DNA of 64,000 bases from Paraburkholderia ferrariae NBRC 106233 (GCF_000685035.1 NZ_BAYB01000012.1:186001-250000); one strand, 5' to 3'. Positions 1 to 8,580 are shown, counted from the first letter of the stretch. Notes: generated by a model from the letters alone, not told the origin. A program made the numbers and translations.

Positions 1-656
1 CCGGCACCTCGCTCACGGCGGCCCAGGCGTTTCGCATCCTGCGGCTCGCCGAGCAGTACGACTTCATCGTGGTCGAAGACGACATTTACGGCGACCTGTG
101 CCCGGCGGGCTATCCGGCCACGCGCCTCGCGAGCCTCGACCAGTTGCGCCGCGTGATCTACCTCGGCAGTTTTTCGAAGACGCTCGCGCCGAATCTGCGG
201 GTGGGCTTCATCGCGTCGGGCCTCGGCGTCAGCCAGGCGGTGAGCGACCAGAAGATGCTGGTGGGCATGACGAGCCCCGAGCTCAACGAGCGCGTGCTGT
301 ACCGCGTGCTGACCGAGGGCCATTACCGGCGCCACGTCGAGCGCCTGCGCGGGCGGCTCGATACCGTGCGCGACAAGGCCGCGCGCATGCTGGAGCGCGC
401 GGGCCTGCGCCTCTTTGCGGCGCCCGGCGCCGGCATGTTCCTGTGGGCGGACACCGGCGTGGATGCCGACGCGCTCACCGCCGCGGGGCATGAGGCCGGC
501 TTCCTGCTCGCGCCGGGCAGCCTCTTTTCGCCCCACCAGTCGCCCACGACCTGGATGCGCTTTAACGTGGCGAACTGCGGCGATCCGGCGCTGCCCGCGT
601 TCCTCGCGAACTATCTGGACGGCGTCGCGCGGCGCGGCACGGGCACCGGCCCTTGA
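1..656 (+). CDS. PLP-dependent aminotransferase, C-terminal part (MocR/GntR-type likely), partial
   Basis: The gene runs in from the left edge; codons start at position 3 and about 217 residues are visible. The motif EDDIYGD followed by the pyridoxal-phosphate lysine motif SFSKTLAP marks a fold-type I aminotransferase. The spacing and the end (MRFNVANC) resemble the aminotransferase half of MocR-type regulators, in which a GntR DNA-binding domain is fused in front. The N-terminal part lies outside the window, so a free aminotransferase cannot be excluded. The stop codon overlaps the -35 element of the htpG promoter. The substrate is unknown. Confidence 0.85.
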   Translation, partial: GTSLTAAQAFRILRLAEQYDFIVVEDDIYGDLCPAGYPATRLASLDQLRRVIYLGSFSKTLAPNLRVGFIASGLGVSQAVSDQKMLVGMTSPELNERVLYRVLTEGHYRRHVERLRGRLDTVRDKAARMLERAGLRLFAAPGAGMFLWADTGVDADALTAAGHEAGFLLAPGSLFSPHQSPTTWMRFNVANCGDPALPAFLANYLDGVARRGTGTGP

Positions 657-680
657 AAGAGCGGCGGGGCGTCCCCATCT
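652..680 (+). promoter_or_regulatory. Sigma-32 (heat-shock) promoter of htpG
   Basis: CTTGAAA at 652-658 and CCCCAT at 673-678 are separated by 14 bases. This matches the RpoH consensus (CTTGAAA, 13-15 bases, CCCCAT) at every listed base. Transcription would begin near 686 and give a leader of about 165 bases before htpG. The -35 element overlaps the stop codon of the upstream gene. htpG is a classical heat-shock gene, so context agrees. Confidence 0.85.
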
Positions 681-704
681 GGGCGCTCGGCGCGCCTTAT
701 GCGG

Positions 705-731
705 TATGCGCGCGGCGTGCACGCGCGCATA
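705..731. repeat. Inverted repeat in the htpG leader
   Basis: TATGCGCGCG (705-714) and CGCGCGCATA (722-731) form a perfect 10-bp inverted repeat with a 7-base loop. It lies in the transcribed leader predicted from the sigma-32 promoter. It has no T-run, so it is not a typical terminator. It could be an RNA hairpin or an operator. Confidence 0.5.
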
Positions 732-851
732 CGCGCGCAGATCGCGTGTGACGCAACCGGCATCGAGCAACGGGCATAAGCCACGCGGCGCAGGCGGCTT
801 CCGATGCGCCTTGCAACGAAACTCCCGAACAACGAAAGAGGACTCTCGAAT

Positions 852-2759
852 ATGGCTCAAGAAACGATGAGTTTCCAGGCGGAAGTGAAACAGCTTCTGC
901 ACCTGATGATCCATTCGCTGTACAGCAACAAGGAAATTTTCCTGCGCGAACTCGTTTCGAACGCGTCCGACGCGGCAGACAAGCTGCGCTTCGAGGCGAT
1001 CGGCGACGCCGCGCTCTATGAAAACGATCCCAACCTGCGCATCCGCGTGGGCTACGACAAGGCGGCGCGCACCCTCACGATCGAGGACAACGGCATCGGC
1101 ATGAGCCATGACGAAGCGGTCGCCAACCTCGGCACGATCGCCCGCTCGGGCACGAAGGAATTCTTCGGCAAGCTCTCGGGCGACCAGCAGAAGGACGCGG
1201 CGCTGATCGGCCAGTTCGGCGTGGGCTTCTACTCGGGCTTCATCGTCGCGGACAAGATCAGCGTCGAAACCCGCCGCGCGGGACTGCCCGCGGCGCAGGG
1301 CGTGCGCTGGGAAAGCGCGGGCGAGGGCGAGTTCTCGGTCGAGCCGGTCGAGCGGGCGCAGCGCGGCACGACCATCACGCTGCATCTGCGCGAAGGCGAG
1401 GACGACCTGCTTTCGGCGTGGAAGCTCAAGTCGATCATCCAGAAGTATTCGGATCACGTCGGCCTGCCCATCGAAATGAAGAAGGAAGAGTGGGACGCCG
1501 AAAAGAGCGAGATGGTCACGAAGGACGAATTCGAGACCATCAACCAGGCGAGCGCGCTGTGGACGCGCGCGAAGAGCGACATCAGCGACGAGCAGTACCA
1601 GCAGTTCTACCAGCATCTCGCGCACGACAACGAGAATCCGCTCGCCTGGACGCATAACCGCGTGGAAGGCCGCAGCGAATACACGCAACTGCTCTACGTG
1701 CCGGCGCACGCGCCGTTCGACCTGTGGAACCGCGACCACAAGAGCGGCCTGAAGCTCTATGTGAAGCGCGTCTTCATCATGGACGACGCCGATCAACTGC
1801 TGCCGAACTACCTGCGCTTCGTGAAGGGCGTGGTCGATTCGGCGGATCTGCCGCTCAACGTGTCGCGCGAAATCCTGCAGGAAAGCCGCGACGTGAAGGC
1901 GATTCGCGACGGCGTGACCAAGCGCGTACTGTCGATGCTCGAAGAGCTCGCCGGCGCGCAGACCGACGCCGAGGCGAAGGAAGAGGACAAGGCGAAGTAC
2001 AAGACCTTCTGGACCGAGTTCGGCCAGGTGCTGAAGGAAGGCATCGGCGAGGATCACGCCAATCGCGAGCGCGTGGCGAAGCTCGCGCGCTTCGCGTCCA
2101 CGCACAACGACACGGCCGAGCAGAGCGTTTCGCTGGCCGACTACGTGGCGCGCATGAAGCCCGAGCAGACGAAGATCTACTACGTCACGGCGGATACGTG
2201 GCAGGCGGCGAAGAACAGCCCGCACCTCGAAGTGTTCCGCAAGAAGGGCGTGGAAGTGCTGCTCCTCACGGATCGCGTGGACGAATGGGTGCTCTCGTTC
2301 TTGACCGAGTTCGACGGCAAGCCGCTTGCGAGCGTGGCGCGCGGCGACCTCGATCTGGGCACGCTCAACGACGAGGAAAAGCAGCAGCAGGAGAAGGTGG
2401 GCGAAGCATTCAAGCCGCTCGTCGAGAAGATGAAGGAAACGCTCAAGGACAAGGCGAAGGACGTGCGCCTCACGTTCCGCCTGACCGACTCGCCGTCGTG
2501 CCTCGTGGCCGACGATGGCGAGATGAGCGGCTACCTGCAGCGCATGCTGAAGGCGGCCGGGCAGAACGCGCCCGAGTTCCATCCGATCCTCGAGGTGAAC
2601 CCGGAGCACCCGCTCGTGAAGGGGCTCGCGGCCGACCGCGCCGATTTCGCCGACTGGTGCCACCTGCTCTTCGATCAGGCGCTGCTCGCCGAGGGCGGCG
2701 CGCTGGAGGACCCGGCAAGTTTCGTCAAGCGCACGAACGCGCTGCTGCTGGCGCGCTAA
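852..2759 (+). CDS. htpG: Molecular chaperone HtpG (bacterial Hsp90)
   Basis: A 635-residue cytoplasmic ATP-dependent chaperone of full family length. The N-terminal ATPase domain carries the Bergerat-fold signatures: the ELVSNASDA helix near residue 33, DNGIGM (79-84) and GQFGVGFYS (120-128). The middle domain includes the NVSREILQ segment, and the C-terminal dimerisation domain is complete. The start at 852 is chosen because GAAAGAGGA sits a few bases upstream and the protein begins like known HtpG ([11 protein letters not shown] after a short leader); an in-frame ATG at 804 would add 16 unrelated residues. Expression is expected to be heat-induced from the promoter at 652-680. A strong terminator follows. 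Confidence 0.97.
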   Translation: MAQETMSFQAEVKQLLHLMIHSLYSNKEIFLRELVSNASDAADKLRFEAIGDAALYENDPNLRIRVGYDKAARTLTIEDNGIGMSHDEAVANLGTIARSGTKEFFGKLSGDQQKDAALIGQFGVGFYSGFIVADKISVETRRAGLPAAQGVRWESAGEGEFSVEPVERAQRGTTITLHLREGEDDLLSAWKLKSIIQKYSDHVGLPIEMKKEEWDAEKSEMVTKDEFETINQASALWTRAKSDISDEQYQQFYQHLAHDNENPLAWTHNRVEGRSEYTQLLYVPAHAPFDLWNRDHKSGLKLYVKRVFIMDDADQLLPNYLRFVKGVVDSADLPLNVSREILQESRDVKAIRDGVTKRVLSMLEELAGAQTDAEAKEEDKAKYKTFWTEFGQVLKEGIGEDHANRERVAKLARFASTHNDTAEQSVSLADYVARMKPEQTKIYYVTADTWQAAKNSPHLEVFRKKGVEVLLLTDRVDEWVLSFLTEFDGKPLASVARGDLDLGTLNDEEKQQQEKVGEAFKPLVEKMKETLKDKAKDVRLTFRLTDSPSCLVADDGEMSGYLQRMLKAAGQNAPEFHPILEVNPEHPLVKGLAADRADFADWCHLLFDQALLAEGGALEDPASFVKRTNALLLAR

Positions 2760-2840
2760 GTCGGGTGGATCGGTTGGGTCGATCGGTTGAGGCAATCGGT
2801 GGCGTAGATCCGGGGCTTGGCTGAGCGTCGCAAGCCTCTC

Positions 2841-2882
2841 GAAACCCCTCACGGCATGCTGTGCCGTGAGGGGTTTCTTTTT
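2841..2882 (+). terminator. Rho-independent terminator after htpG
   Basis: A perfect 16-bp stem (2841-2856 with 2862-2877) around a 5-base loop is followed by TTTTT (2878-2882). It is a textbook intrinsic terminator 80 bases past the htpG stop and isolates htpG from ubiC. Confidence 0.92.
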
Positions 2883-2919
2883 CGCGCGCGCGGGCAGGCG
2901 GCGCGGCGGGGGCGAAGCC

Positions 2920-2925
2920 TATAAT
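2920..2925 (+). promoter_or_regulatory. -10 element of ubiC, seven bases before its ATG
   Basis: A perfect TATAAT lies at 2920-2925. Seven bases separate it from the ATG at 2933, so transcription should start at or next to the start codon. I see no convincing -35 element. A leaderless ubiC mRNA is the simple reading. Confidence 0.55.
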
Positions 2926-2932
2926 GCGCGCC

Positions 2933-3601
2933 ATGCCTATCCGATTCGATGCCGCCGACGCGCACTGGCGCGCCGCCCCCCTGCCGGCCTTCAGTGCCGA
3001 TCAGAAAGACTGGCTCACGCGCGGCGGTTCGCTGACTGCGCATCTGCGCGCGCTGGGCAAGGTCGAGGTACGCGTGACGCGCGAGGCCGTGGACCTGCCC
3101 TGGCCCGACGAGCGCGCGGCCCTCGCGCTCGCGCCGCGCGAGCGCGCGTGGGTGCGCGAGATCGCGCTTGTCGTCGAAGGCGTGCCGTTCGTGGCCGCCC
3201 ACAGTGCGACGCCGCTCGGCGCGAGCCACGGCATCTGGCAGGCGATGCGCAGCCTGCGCACGCGGCCCCTCGCCGAACTGCTCTATAGCGACAGCGGCGT
3301 GGCGCGCTCGGCGCTCGTGAGCCGGCGCGTGGGTGCGCGGCATTCGCTTTATGCGCTCGCCGCGAGGCAGACGGCGGGACAGGCGCCGCATGCGTTCGTT
3401 GCGCGCCGTTCCGTGTTCGAGCGGCACGGTGCGCCGCTGCTTGTCACCGAGTGCTTTTTGCCCGCGCTGTGGACGCATCTCGACGGGACCGCTTCGGCGG
3501 CGGGTTCGCGTGCCGTTCACTCCGGGCGCGAGCGCGGGCCGCTCGACCATACGGCTTCGCGCGCGCATGGGGCGCAGCGCGAACATGGCGCGCCGCGATG
3601 A
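2933..3601 (+). CDS. ubiC: Chorismate lyase UbiC
   Basis: Converts chorismate to 4-hydroxybenzoate and pyruvate, the first committed step of ubiquinone synthesis, in the cytoplasm. Key family residues are visible: Arg75 in WVREI and Glu173 in [12 protein letters not shown], matching Arg76 and Glu155 of the E. coli enzyme by motif. The protein is 222 residues. The family core ends near residue 182 and a disordered-looking Arg/Gly/His-rich tail of about 40 residues follows. I chose the ATG at 2933 (MPIRFDAAD) because the ATG at 2924 overlaps the TATAAT promoter element. The DNA glycosylase gene starts 19 bases downstream. Confidence 0.9.
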   Translation: MPIRFDAADAHWRAAPLPAFSADQKDWLTRGGSLTAHLRALGKVEVRVTREAVDLPWPDERAALALAPRERAWVREIALVVEGVPFVAAHSATPLGASHGIWQAMRSLRTRPLAELLYSDSGVARSALVSRRVGARHSLYALAARQTAGQAPHAFVARRSVFERHGAPLLVTECFLPALWTHLDGTASAAGSRAVHSGRERGPLDHTASRAHGAQREHGAPR

Positions 3602-3620
3602 GCGTGCCTGGACTTCGGCC

Positions 3621-4133
3621 ATGACGTTCAAGCGCTCTTTTCCGCCGGTTGTCGACGCCCGGACGCGCGTGCTGATCCTGGGCAGCCTGCCGGGGGAGGC
3701 GTCGCTTGCGCAGCAGCAGTATTACGCGCATAAGCAGAACAAGTTCTGGGCGCTTGTCGGGGAGGCCATAGAACAGAATCTGGTCGGGATGGACTATGCA
3801 ACGCGTCTTGACACGTTGCTCGAATACCGTATCGGTCTATGGGACGTCGTTGCCGAGGCTCGTCGTATCGGGAGTCTCGACAGCCGCATACGCGACCATG
3901 CGAGCAACGACTTGATCGCGCTTGTCGACACATTGCCGAATCTGGCCACCATCGCCTTTAATGGCGGGACCGCCGCCAAAATCGGAATGAATACGCTTGG
4001 CGAGCGCGGCGGGCAATACAGATTGCTCCGCCTGCCATCAAGCAGTCCTGCCTATGCCTCAGTCACATACGCAGAGAAACTGGCCGTTTGGCGGCAACTG
4101 CGGCAATCGAATGACGCATCCGGACGCGTTTGA
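3621..4133 (+). CDS. DNA-deoxyinosine / mismatch-specific uracil-DNA glycosylase family protein
   Basis: A 170-residue protein of the uracil-DNA glycosylase superfamily, of the hypoxanthine/G:U mismatch type. It removes deaminated bases from DNA in base-excision repair. Visible motifs are GSLPGEASL (21-29), YYAHKQNKFW (34-43) and near the end LPSSSPAYA, the family's second active-site loop. An ATG at 3585 would add 12 residues and overlap ubiC; the ATG at 3621 matches the usual start of the core. Base composition is visibly less GC-rich than in flanking genes, and this continues into the decayed region downstream. Exact substrate preference cannot be read from sequence. Confidence 0.85.
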   Translation: MTFKRSFPPVVDARTRVLILGSLPGEASLAQQQYYAHKQNKFWALVGEAIEQNLVGMDYATRLDTLLEYRIGLWDVVAEARRIGSLDSRIRDHASNDLIALVDTLPNLATIAFNGGTAAKIGMNTLGERGGQYRLLRLPSSSPAYASVTYAEKLAVWRQLRQSNDASGRV

Positions 4134-4165
4134 GCGTCAGCAAGCGTTCTGGCGTATCTGGCTGC

Positions 4166-4293
4166 TTACCCGGCGCCAAACAATCGGTCCGGCGCCGAGA
4201 TGATCTCGTCCTGCCGGTGAAGCCGCGACGTAACGGATTGGGTCAATTCGTTTCGTGGAATCGCAGCCAGTGTCGGTGTATCCAGCCGGGCTA
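4166..4293 (-). pseudogene. Remnant of a CcdB toxin gene (C-terminus only)
   Basis: On the minus strand a frame ending at 4166 reads LDTPTLAAIPRNEL, then DEIISAPDRLFGAG and stop. This resembles the C-terminus of CcdB-family gyrase toxins: a DTP..A.IP segment and a final D.I..A.D.LF.G motif. Only about 42 codons remain, with no N-terminus or start codon. It directly follows the ccdA remnant, the normal ccdA-ccdB order, so most of the toxin gene appears deleted. Recognition is from memory of the family. Confidence 0.5.
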
Positions 4294-4445
4294 TCAGAAT
4301 GCCCGGTATTGGGCGAGCGGCAGGCTATCGCGCTCAACCCTCTCGTTATAGGCCTCGAAAAACCGGCGTACTTGACGGCCCACTGGCGATCCTTTTCCGC
4401 TTGAACGGCTGGGCGAAGTGCCCACTCGCAGGCGCCACAGAATCG
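4294..4445 (-). pseudogene. Remnant of a CcdA antitoxin gene (C-terminal half, frameshifted)
   Basis: The minus strand reads FFEAYNERVERDSL then PLAQYRAF and stop at 4294. This is the typical C-terminal signature of CcdA-family antitoxins, the part that binds CcdB. Upstream the match continues in another frame (QAEKDRQW, then AVKYAG), which one extra T in the T-run near 4359-4363 would join. The N-terminal DNA-binding part is not recognisable. This is a dead antitoxin gene beside a dead toxin gene. Confidence 0.5.
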
Positions 4446-4708
4446 AGAGTGTGAAAATCGTAAGCGGTACTGATTGCCTGGCCGGATGCCGGATTGCGGG
4501 GTGGACAAGGCGATATCGCCATACATCGCGTCCGCCCGGTATGGTTTGTGCGCCCGAGCTTTGCGGAAAGTCGGTCTTTTGGCCTGGCAGGCAGTGGCTC
4601 CAGTCACACGACGACTTCCCGCAACGGCGTAAGCCCGCTGCAAACCCGGCGCGCTAGCATGACCGATGGCGGGAGAGGGCTCGCCAACGCACTGGAGCTG
4701 CCATTGCC
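4446..4708. other. Non-coding stretch upstream of the lipoprotein gene
   Basis: The composition is lower in GC than the flanks. No frame looks like a conserved protein on either strand. It may be the rest of the decayed insertion that carried ccdAB. The last part must hold the promoter of the gene at 4709, but I see no clear consensus elements. Confidence 0.4.
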
Positions 4709-5347
4709 ATGAAGAAAAACAAGAACAACGAGAGCAACAAGAAGCGCCGTTTGCTCGCGGTTGCGGGCGCGACTTCGCTGGCTGTTGCACTTGCCGCGCT
4801 CACCGCATTGGCAGGATGCGCAAGCAGCCCGCCGCCGCCTGGTCCCGCTCCCACGCCCACGGCCAATACGCCTGACCTGCCGCCGCCGCAAACCGTCACG
4901 AGCCGCTGTCTCGCGCGCGTCGCCACGCCGGGCTTCGCGCCGCCGACCGAATCGACCCTGAGCGGCACGCAATGGGAGCGCTACGTGAGCTGTCGGCTCG
5001 CCAGCAACATGGTTGTGGCCACCACAAGCGTGAGCGGCAATCCCGAGGCGGTCGTCTCGATGACGCTGACGGCATCCGGCGCGGCCGATACGGTGAGGCT
5101 CTCGCGCTCGAGCGGCGACGCCGCCTGGGACGCAGCCGTCGAGCGCGCGATCGGGGCCGCCGGGCCGTTTCCGCCGGCGCCCTTCACGCTGCATGTGGGG
5201 CGCGTCGAGATGCGGTTCAGGCCGGGGCCGCCGCAGCCGGGCGTCGAGGCGATCGGCGGGACGAATGCCGGTGTGGGGCTGCAGGGCGGGAGCCACTGGA
5301 GCGTGCACCATTGCACGACGATAAGCGGCGCGACCGCCTGCAACTGA
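4709..5347 (+). CDS. Putative lipoprotein with a TolA/TonB-like C-terminal domain
   Basis: A 212-residue protein. A Lys/Asn-rich N-terminus, a hydrophobic stretch (about 17-34) and the lipobox ALAG-Cys near residue 36 indicate a signal peptidase II lipoprotein. A Pro-rich linker follows (about 40-58). The C-terminal part (about 85-175) has the TonB/TolA C-terminal pattern: a VVSMTLTASGAAD beta segment, DAAWDAAVERAI helix and a final FTLHVGRVEMRFRP strand. A role in envelope integrity or outer-membrane energisation is inferred only. It stands alone, with no tol or ton genes in view. Confidence 0.65.
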   Translation: MKKNKNNESNKKRRLLAVAGATSLAVALAALTALAGCASSPPPPGPAPTPTANTPDLPPPQTVTSRCLARVATPGFAPPTESTLSGTQWERYVSCRLASNMVVATTSVSGNPEAVVSMTLTASGAADTVRLSRSSGDAAWDAAVERAIGAAGPFPPAPFTLHVGRVEMRFRPGPPQPGVEAIGGTNAGVGLQGGSHWSVHHCTTISGATACN

Positions 5348-5451
5348 CGTCGCGGTAGCGGGCGCTGCGCGTCCTGGACGGGTACGGGCTGCCGCGAATG
5401 CTATGCTTGCGTTCGCCCGGGAAACCGCCTCTTCAGTACGACATTCTCCAC

Positions 5452-6426
5452 ATGACGACTTTGATCAAACGCGCCTCGGCCGAGGCGCGCGCATTCCGCA
5501 CTGCCCCCAACGCCCGAAATGCTGCTGCACGCAAGGCAGAATCCGCTGCCGCGCCGCGCGCGAAGGCCGCCGGCGAGGCGCACGAGGCGAAGCGCGCCGC
5601 CCGTGCGCGCCGCGCCGCCGCCGACCTCGACGAAGCCCCGGTCATCGAAGCCCCGCGCAAGCCGCGTTTCGCGCCGGTGACGTTCTCCGAGGAGGACGGC
5701 GTGCGCTATCTGCATTTCGGCACCGAGTGGGTGCAAGGCGCGATGCGCCTGAAGAAGCCGCATCACATCGAACTCGAATACGCGCAGCAGATGATGGCCT
5801 GGCTGCTGTTCCTCGCCACCCCCAGGCGTATCGTGCAGCTCGGTCTCGGCGCCGCGTCGCTCACGAAGTTTGCGCATCAGTACCTGCGTCCCGCGAAGGT
5901 CGAGGCCATCGAACTGAATCCGGCCGTCGTGGTGGCCGCGCGCACGATGTTCGACCTGCCGTACGACGACGCGCGCCTCGCCGTGCGCGAGCTCGACGCC
6001 TGGGATTTCGTGAACGAGCGCGCGAACCACGGCACGATCGGCGCGCTGCAGATCGACGTTTATGACGCGACCGCGCGCGGCCCGGTGCTCGACAGCGTGG
6101 CGTTCTATCGCGCGGCGCGCGCCTGCCTGACCGACGCCGGCATCGCGACGATCAACCTGTTCGGCGATCATCCGAGCTTCGTGCGCAACATGAAGCGCCT
6201 GAACGAAGCCTTCGAAGGCCGCGTGATCGCGCTGCCCGAGGTGCACGACGGCAATCGCATCGCGCTTGCGTTTTCGGGGCCGGCGCTCGAGGTCACGTGG
6301 GCAGCGCTGGAAAAGCGTGCGCGCCTCATCGAAACCCGTCTCGGCCTGCCCGCGCATCAGTGGGTGAAGGCGCTGCGCGAATCGAGCGGCCAGAGCGGCC
6401 AGAGCGGCGAAATGTTCGCGATCTGA
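5452..6426 (+). CDS. Spermidine-synthase-like (SpeE-fold) protein
   Basis: A 324-residue protein with the class I methyltransferase-like fold of aminopropyltransferases. Residues 1-75 are an Ala/Arg/Lys-rich tail, probably disordered. The core starts with VRYLHFGTEWVQGAMR and contains the nucleotide-binding motif IVQLGLGAASLTKF and the acidic strand VEAIELNP. The DVYDA segment occupies the place of the catalytic acidic loop. Many Burkholderiaceae paralogues annotated as spermidine synthase have no proven activity, so the substrate is uncertain. The ATG at 5452 is chosen over 5398, which would add 18 unconserved residues. A terminator follows. Confidence 0.75.
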   Translation: MTTLIKRASAEARAFRTAPNARNAAARKAESAAAPRAKAAGEAHEAKRAARARRAAADLDEAPVIEAPRKPRFAPVTFSEEDGVRYLHFGTEWVQGAMRLKKPHHIELEYAQQMMAWLLFLATPRRIVQLGLGAASLTKFAHQYLRPAKVEAIELNPAVVVAARTMFDLPYDDARLAVRELDAWDFVNERANHGTIGALQIDVYDATARGPVLDSVAFYRAARACLTDAGIATINLFGDHPSFVRNMKRLNEAFEGRVIALPEVHDGNRIALAFSGPALEVTWAALEKRARLIETRLGLPAHQWVKALRESSGQSGQSGEMFAI

Positions 6427-6486
6427 GCGCGCGCTTCATGCCCGGTCAGCCGCTGCGACGGCGCCGGGCCGCTTGCAGACATCCGG

Positions 6487-6516
6487 GGCCGGCCATGCCC
6501 ATCGCCGGCCTTTTTT
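6487..6516 (+). terminator. Terminator after the SpeE-like gene
   Basis: GGCCGGC (6487-6493) pairs with GCCGGCC (6504-6510) around a 10-base loop and is followed by six T residues (6511-6516). It lies 60 bases beyond the stop codon. Confidence 0.75.
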
Positions 6517-6598
6517 GCGTCTGCCGCTTTCGGGTGCACAGGCGCACGGGCACGCCGTCGCCCCTTGACAGCGACGCCGGGATTGGGGTCGCCCCGTC

Positions 6599-6627
6599 TT
6601 GACCGGGCGGCGCGCGCTCGATACTCT
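6599..6627 (+). promoter_or_regulatory. Candidate promoter of the DUF3311-symporter operon
   Basis: TTGACC (6599-6604) is a near-perfect -35 element. GATACT (6620-6625) lies 15 bases later, or TACTCT (6622-6627) at 17 bases. Transcription would begin about 95 bases before the gene at 6727. Confidence 0.45.
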
Positions 6628-6726
6628 TTTTGACGCTTTCGGGGACCTTGCGGGCTATCCGCCCACTCGGCCAAAGAACGCCCCACGGGGCGGCTCGCAC
6701 ATCACTATAAGGAAAGAGGAGACGTC

Positions 6727-6963
6727 ATGGCTCACGACGCCGACGCCGGCAAGGGAAGCAGGCACTGGCTCTGGCTGCTGGTGCTGCCCTGGATCGCGAT
6801 GATCTGGGTACCGTCGTACAACAAGGTCGAGCCCACGCTGTGGGATTTCCCGTTCTTCTACTGGTATCAACTGGCCTGGGTTCTCATCAGCGCCGTGATC
6901 ACCGCGCTCGTCTATCACAAGACGAAGAACCGCAACAAAGGCAGTGCAGGGGGCGCGCAATGA
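6727..6963 (+). CDS. DUF3311 small membrane protein, symporter partner
   Basis: A 78-residue protein with two predicted membrane segments (about 13-30 and 44-64), the second preceded by FPFFYWYQLAW. This fits the DUF3311 family, which is regularly encoded directly in front of a sodium:solute symporter. The purine-rich AAGGAAAGAGGAG sequence upstream is a strong ribosome binding site. Its stop codon overlaps the symporter start as ATGA, so the two are probably translationally coupled and may work as one transporter. The function of the small subunit is unknown. Confidence 0.85.
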   Translation: MAHDADAGKGSRHWLWLLVLPWIAMIWVPSYNKVEPTLWDFPFFYWYQLAWVLISAVITALVYHKTKNRNKGSAGGAQ

Positions 6964-8510
6964 ATCTCACCGCGACCTTTGTCTTTGTCCTGTTCTTCAT
7001 CGGCGTCACGATTCTCGGCTTCGTCGCCGCGCACTGGCGCAAGGGCGACCTCGCCCATCTCGACGAATGGGGCCTCGGCGGCCGCCGCTTCGGCACGGTC
7101 GTCACCTGGTTCCTGCTGGGCGGCGACCTCTACACCGCCTATACCTTCGTGGCGGTGCCGGCGCTCGTGTTCGGCGCGGGCGCAACGGGTTTCTTCGCGC
7201 TGCCCTACACGATCCTGATCTATCCGTTCGCGTTCGTGGTGTTCCCCAAGCTCTGGGCCATTGCGAAGCGCCATAGCTACGTGACCTCGGCCGACTTCGT
7301 GAGCGCGCGCTACGGCAGCCGCACGCTGGCGCTCGCGGTTGCCGTGACGGGCATCGTCGCGACCATGCCGTACATCGCGCTGCAGCTCGTCGGGATCGAG
7401 GTGGTGATCGGCGCGCTCGGCTTCGACACGACCGGCTTCGTCGGCGACCTGCCGCTCATCATCGCGTTCGCGATTCTCGCGGCCTACACGTACACGTCGG
7501 GCCTGCGCGCGCCGGCCATGATCGCCGTGGTGAAGGACCTGCTCATCTACATCACGATTGCCGTCGCGATCATCGTGATCCCCGCGCAGATGGGCGGCTT
7601 CGGCCATATCTTCAGCGCGGTGCCGCCGGCGAAGCTGCTGCTCAAGGCTCCCGACGCCACCAGCCTGAACGGCTATAGCGCCTACGCGACGCTCGCGGTC
7701 GGCTCGGCGCTCGCGCTGTTCCTGTACCCCCACTCGGTCACGGCGATTCTCTCGTCCTCGTCGGGCAATACCATCCGCCGCAATATGGCGATGCTGCCGG
7801 CGTACTCGCTCGTGCTCGGCCTGCTCGCGCTGCTCGGCTTCATGGCGCTCGCCTCGGGGGTGAAGGACATGCCCGAGTACGCGCCGTACTTCAAGGCCTT
7901 CGGCCCGAACTTCGCGGTGCCGGCGCTGTTCCTGCACTTCTTCCCGCCGTGGTTCGTGGGCGTGGCGTTTGCCGCCATCGGCATCGGCGCGCTCGTGCCC
8001 GCCGCGATCATGTCGATTGCCGCTGCGAACCTGTACACGCGCAACATCCACAAGGAGTTCATCAACCGCAACATGAATCACGAGCAGGAGACCAACGTCG
8101 CCAAGCTGGTGTCGCTGATCGTGAAGGTGGGGGCGGTAGCGTTCATCCTCGGGCTGCCGCTTACCTACGCGATCCAGCTGCAACTGCTGGGCGGCATCTG
8201 GATCATCCAGACGCTGCCGGCCATCGTGTTCGGTCTCTACACGCGCATGCTCGACTATCGCGGCCTGCTGCTCGGCTGGCTCGCCGGTATCGCGACCGGC
8301 ACGTGGATGGCGATCTCGCTGAACCTCAAGGGCTCGATCTATGTCCTGCATCTGTTCGGCGTGGCCATTCCCGGCTACGCGGCGGTGTGGTCGCTGATCG
8401 TCAATATCGTGGTGGCGGTGGTCGTTTCCGCGCTCGTGCATGTGCTCGGCATGCAAAAGGGCGAGGACCGCACGCGCCCCGAGGACTATCTCGACGTCGT
8501 GGAGGGCTGA
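6960..8510 (+). CDS. Sodium:solute symporter, monocarboxylate (MctP-like) permease
   Basis: A 516-residue inner-membrane transporter of the sodium/solute symporter family with about 13 hydrophobic segments. The segment LGGRRFGTVVTWFLLGGDLYTAYTF is typical of the MctP/YhjB branch that takes up lactate, pyruvate and similar short carboxylates in rhizobia and Burkholderia. The start at 6960 is fixed by overlap with the DUF3311 stop; the frame extends further upstream without good start context. Substrate assignment is by family resemblance only. A strong terminator follows. Confidence 0.85.
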   Translation: MNLTATFVFVLFFIGVTILGFVAAHWRKGDLAHLDEWGLGGRRFGTVVTWFLLGGDLYTAYTFVAVPALVFGAGATGFFALPYTILIYPFAFVVFPKLWAIAKRHSYVTSADFVSARYGSRTLALAVAVTGIVATMPYIALQLVGIEVVIGALGFDTTGFVGDLPLIIAFAILAAYTYTSGLRAPAMIAVVKDLLIYITIAVAIIVIPAQMGGFGHIFSAVPPAKLLLKAPDATSLNGYSAYATLAVGSALALFLYPHSVTAILSSSSGNTIRRNMAMLPAYSLVLGLLALLGFMALASGVKDMPEYAPYFKAFGPNFAVPALFLHFFPPWFVGVAFAAIGIGALVPAAIMSIAAANLYTRNIHKEFINRNMNHEQETNVAKLVSLIVKVGAVAFILGLPLTYAIQLQLLGGIWIIQTLPAIVFGLYTRMLDYRGLLLGWLAGIATGTWMAISLNLKGSIYVLHLFGVAIPGYAAVWSLIVNIVVAVVVSALVHVLGMQKGEDRTRPEDYLDVVEG

Positions 8511-8545
8511 ACGGCAAGGCTGTCCTCAGCCTTCCCGTTGTGCCG

Positions 8546-8580
8546 ATGCCCGCAACCACCAGTTGCGGGCATTTGTTTTT
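8546..8580 (+). terminator. Terminator after the symporter
   Basis: ATGCCCGCAAC (8546-8556) and GTTGCGGGCAT (8562-8572) form a perfect 11-bp stem with a 5-base loop, followed by a T-rich tract to 8580. Confidence 0.9.

Noticed and set aside
4137-4790. Minus-strand frame of 217 codons across the region before the lipoprotein gene
   Set aside because: Only short pieces of it match anything (the CcdA-like part), and the matching continues in another frame. It is better explained as decayed ccdAB than as a gene.
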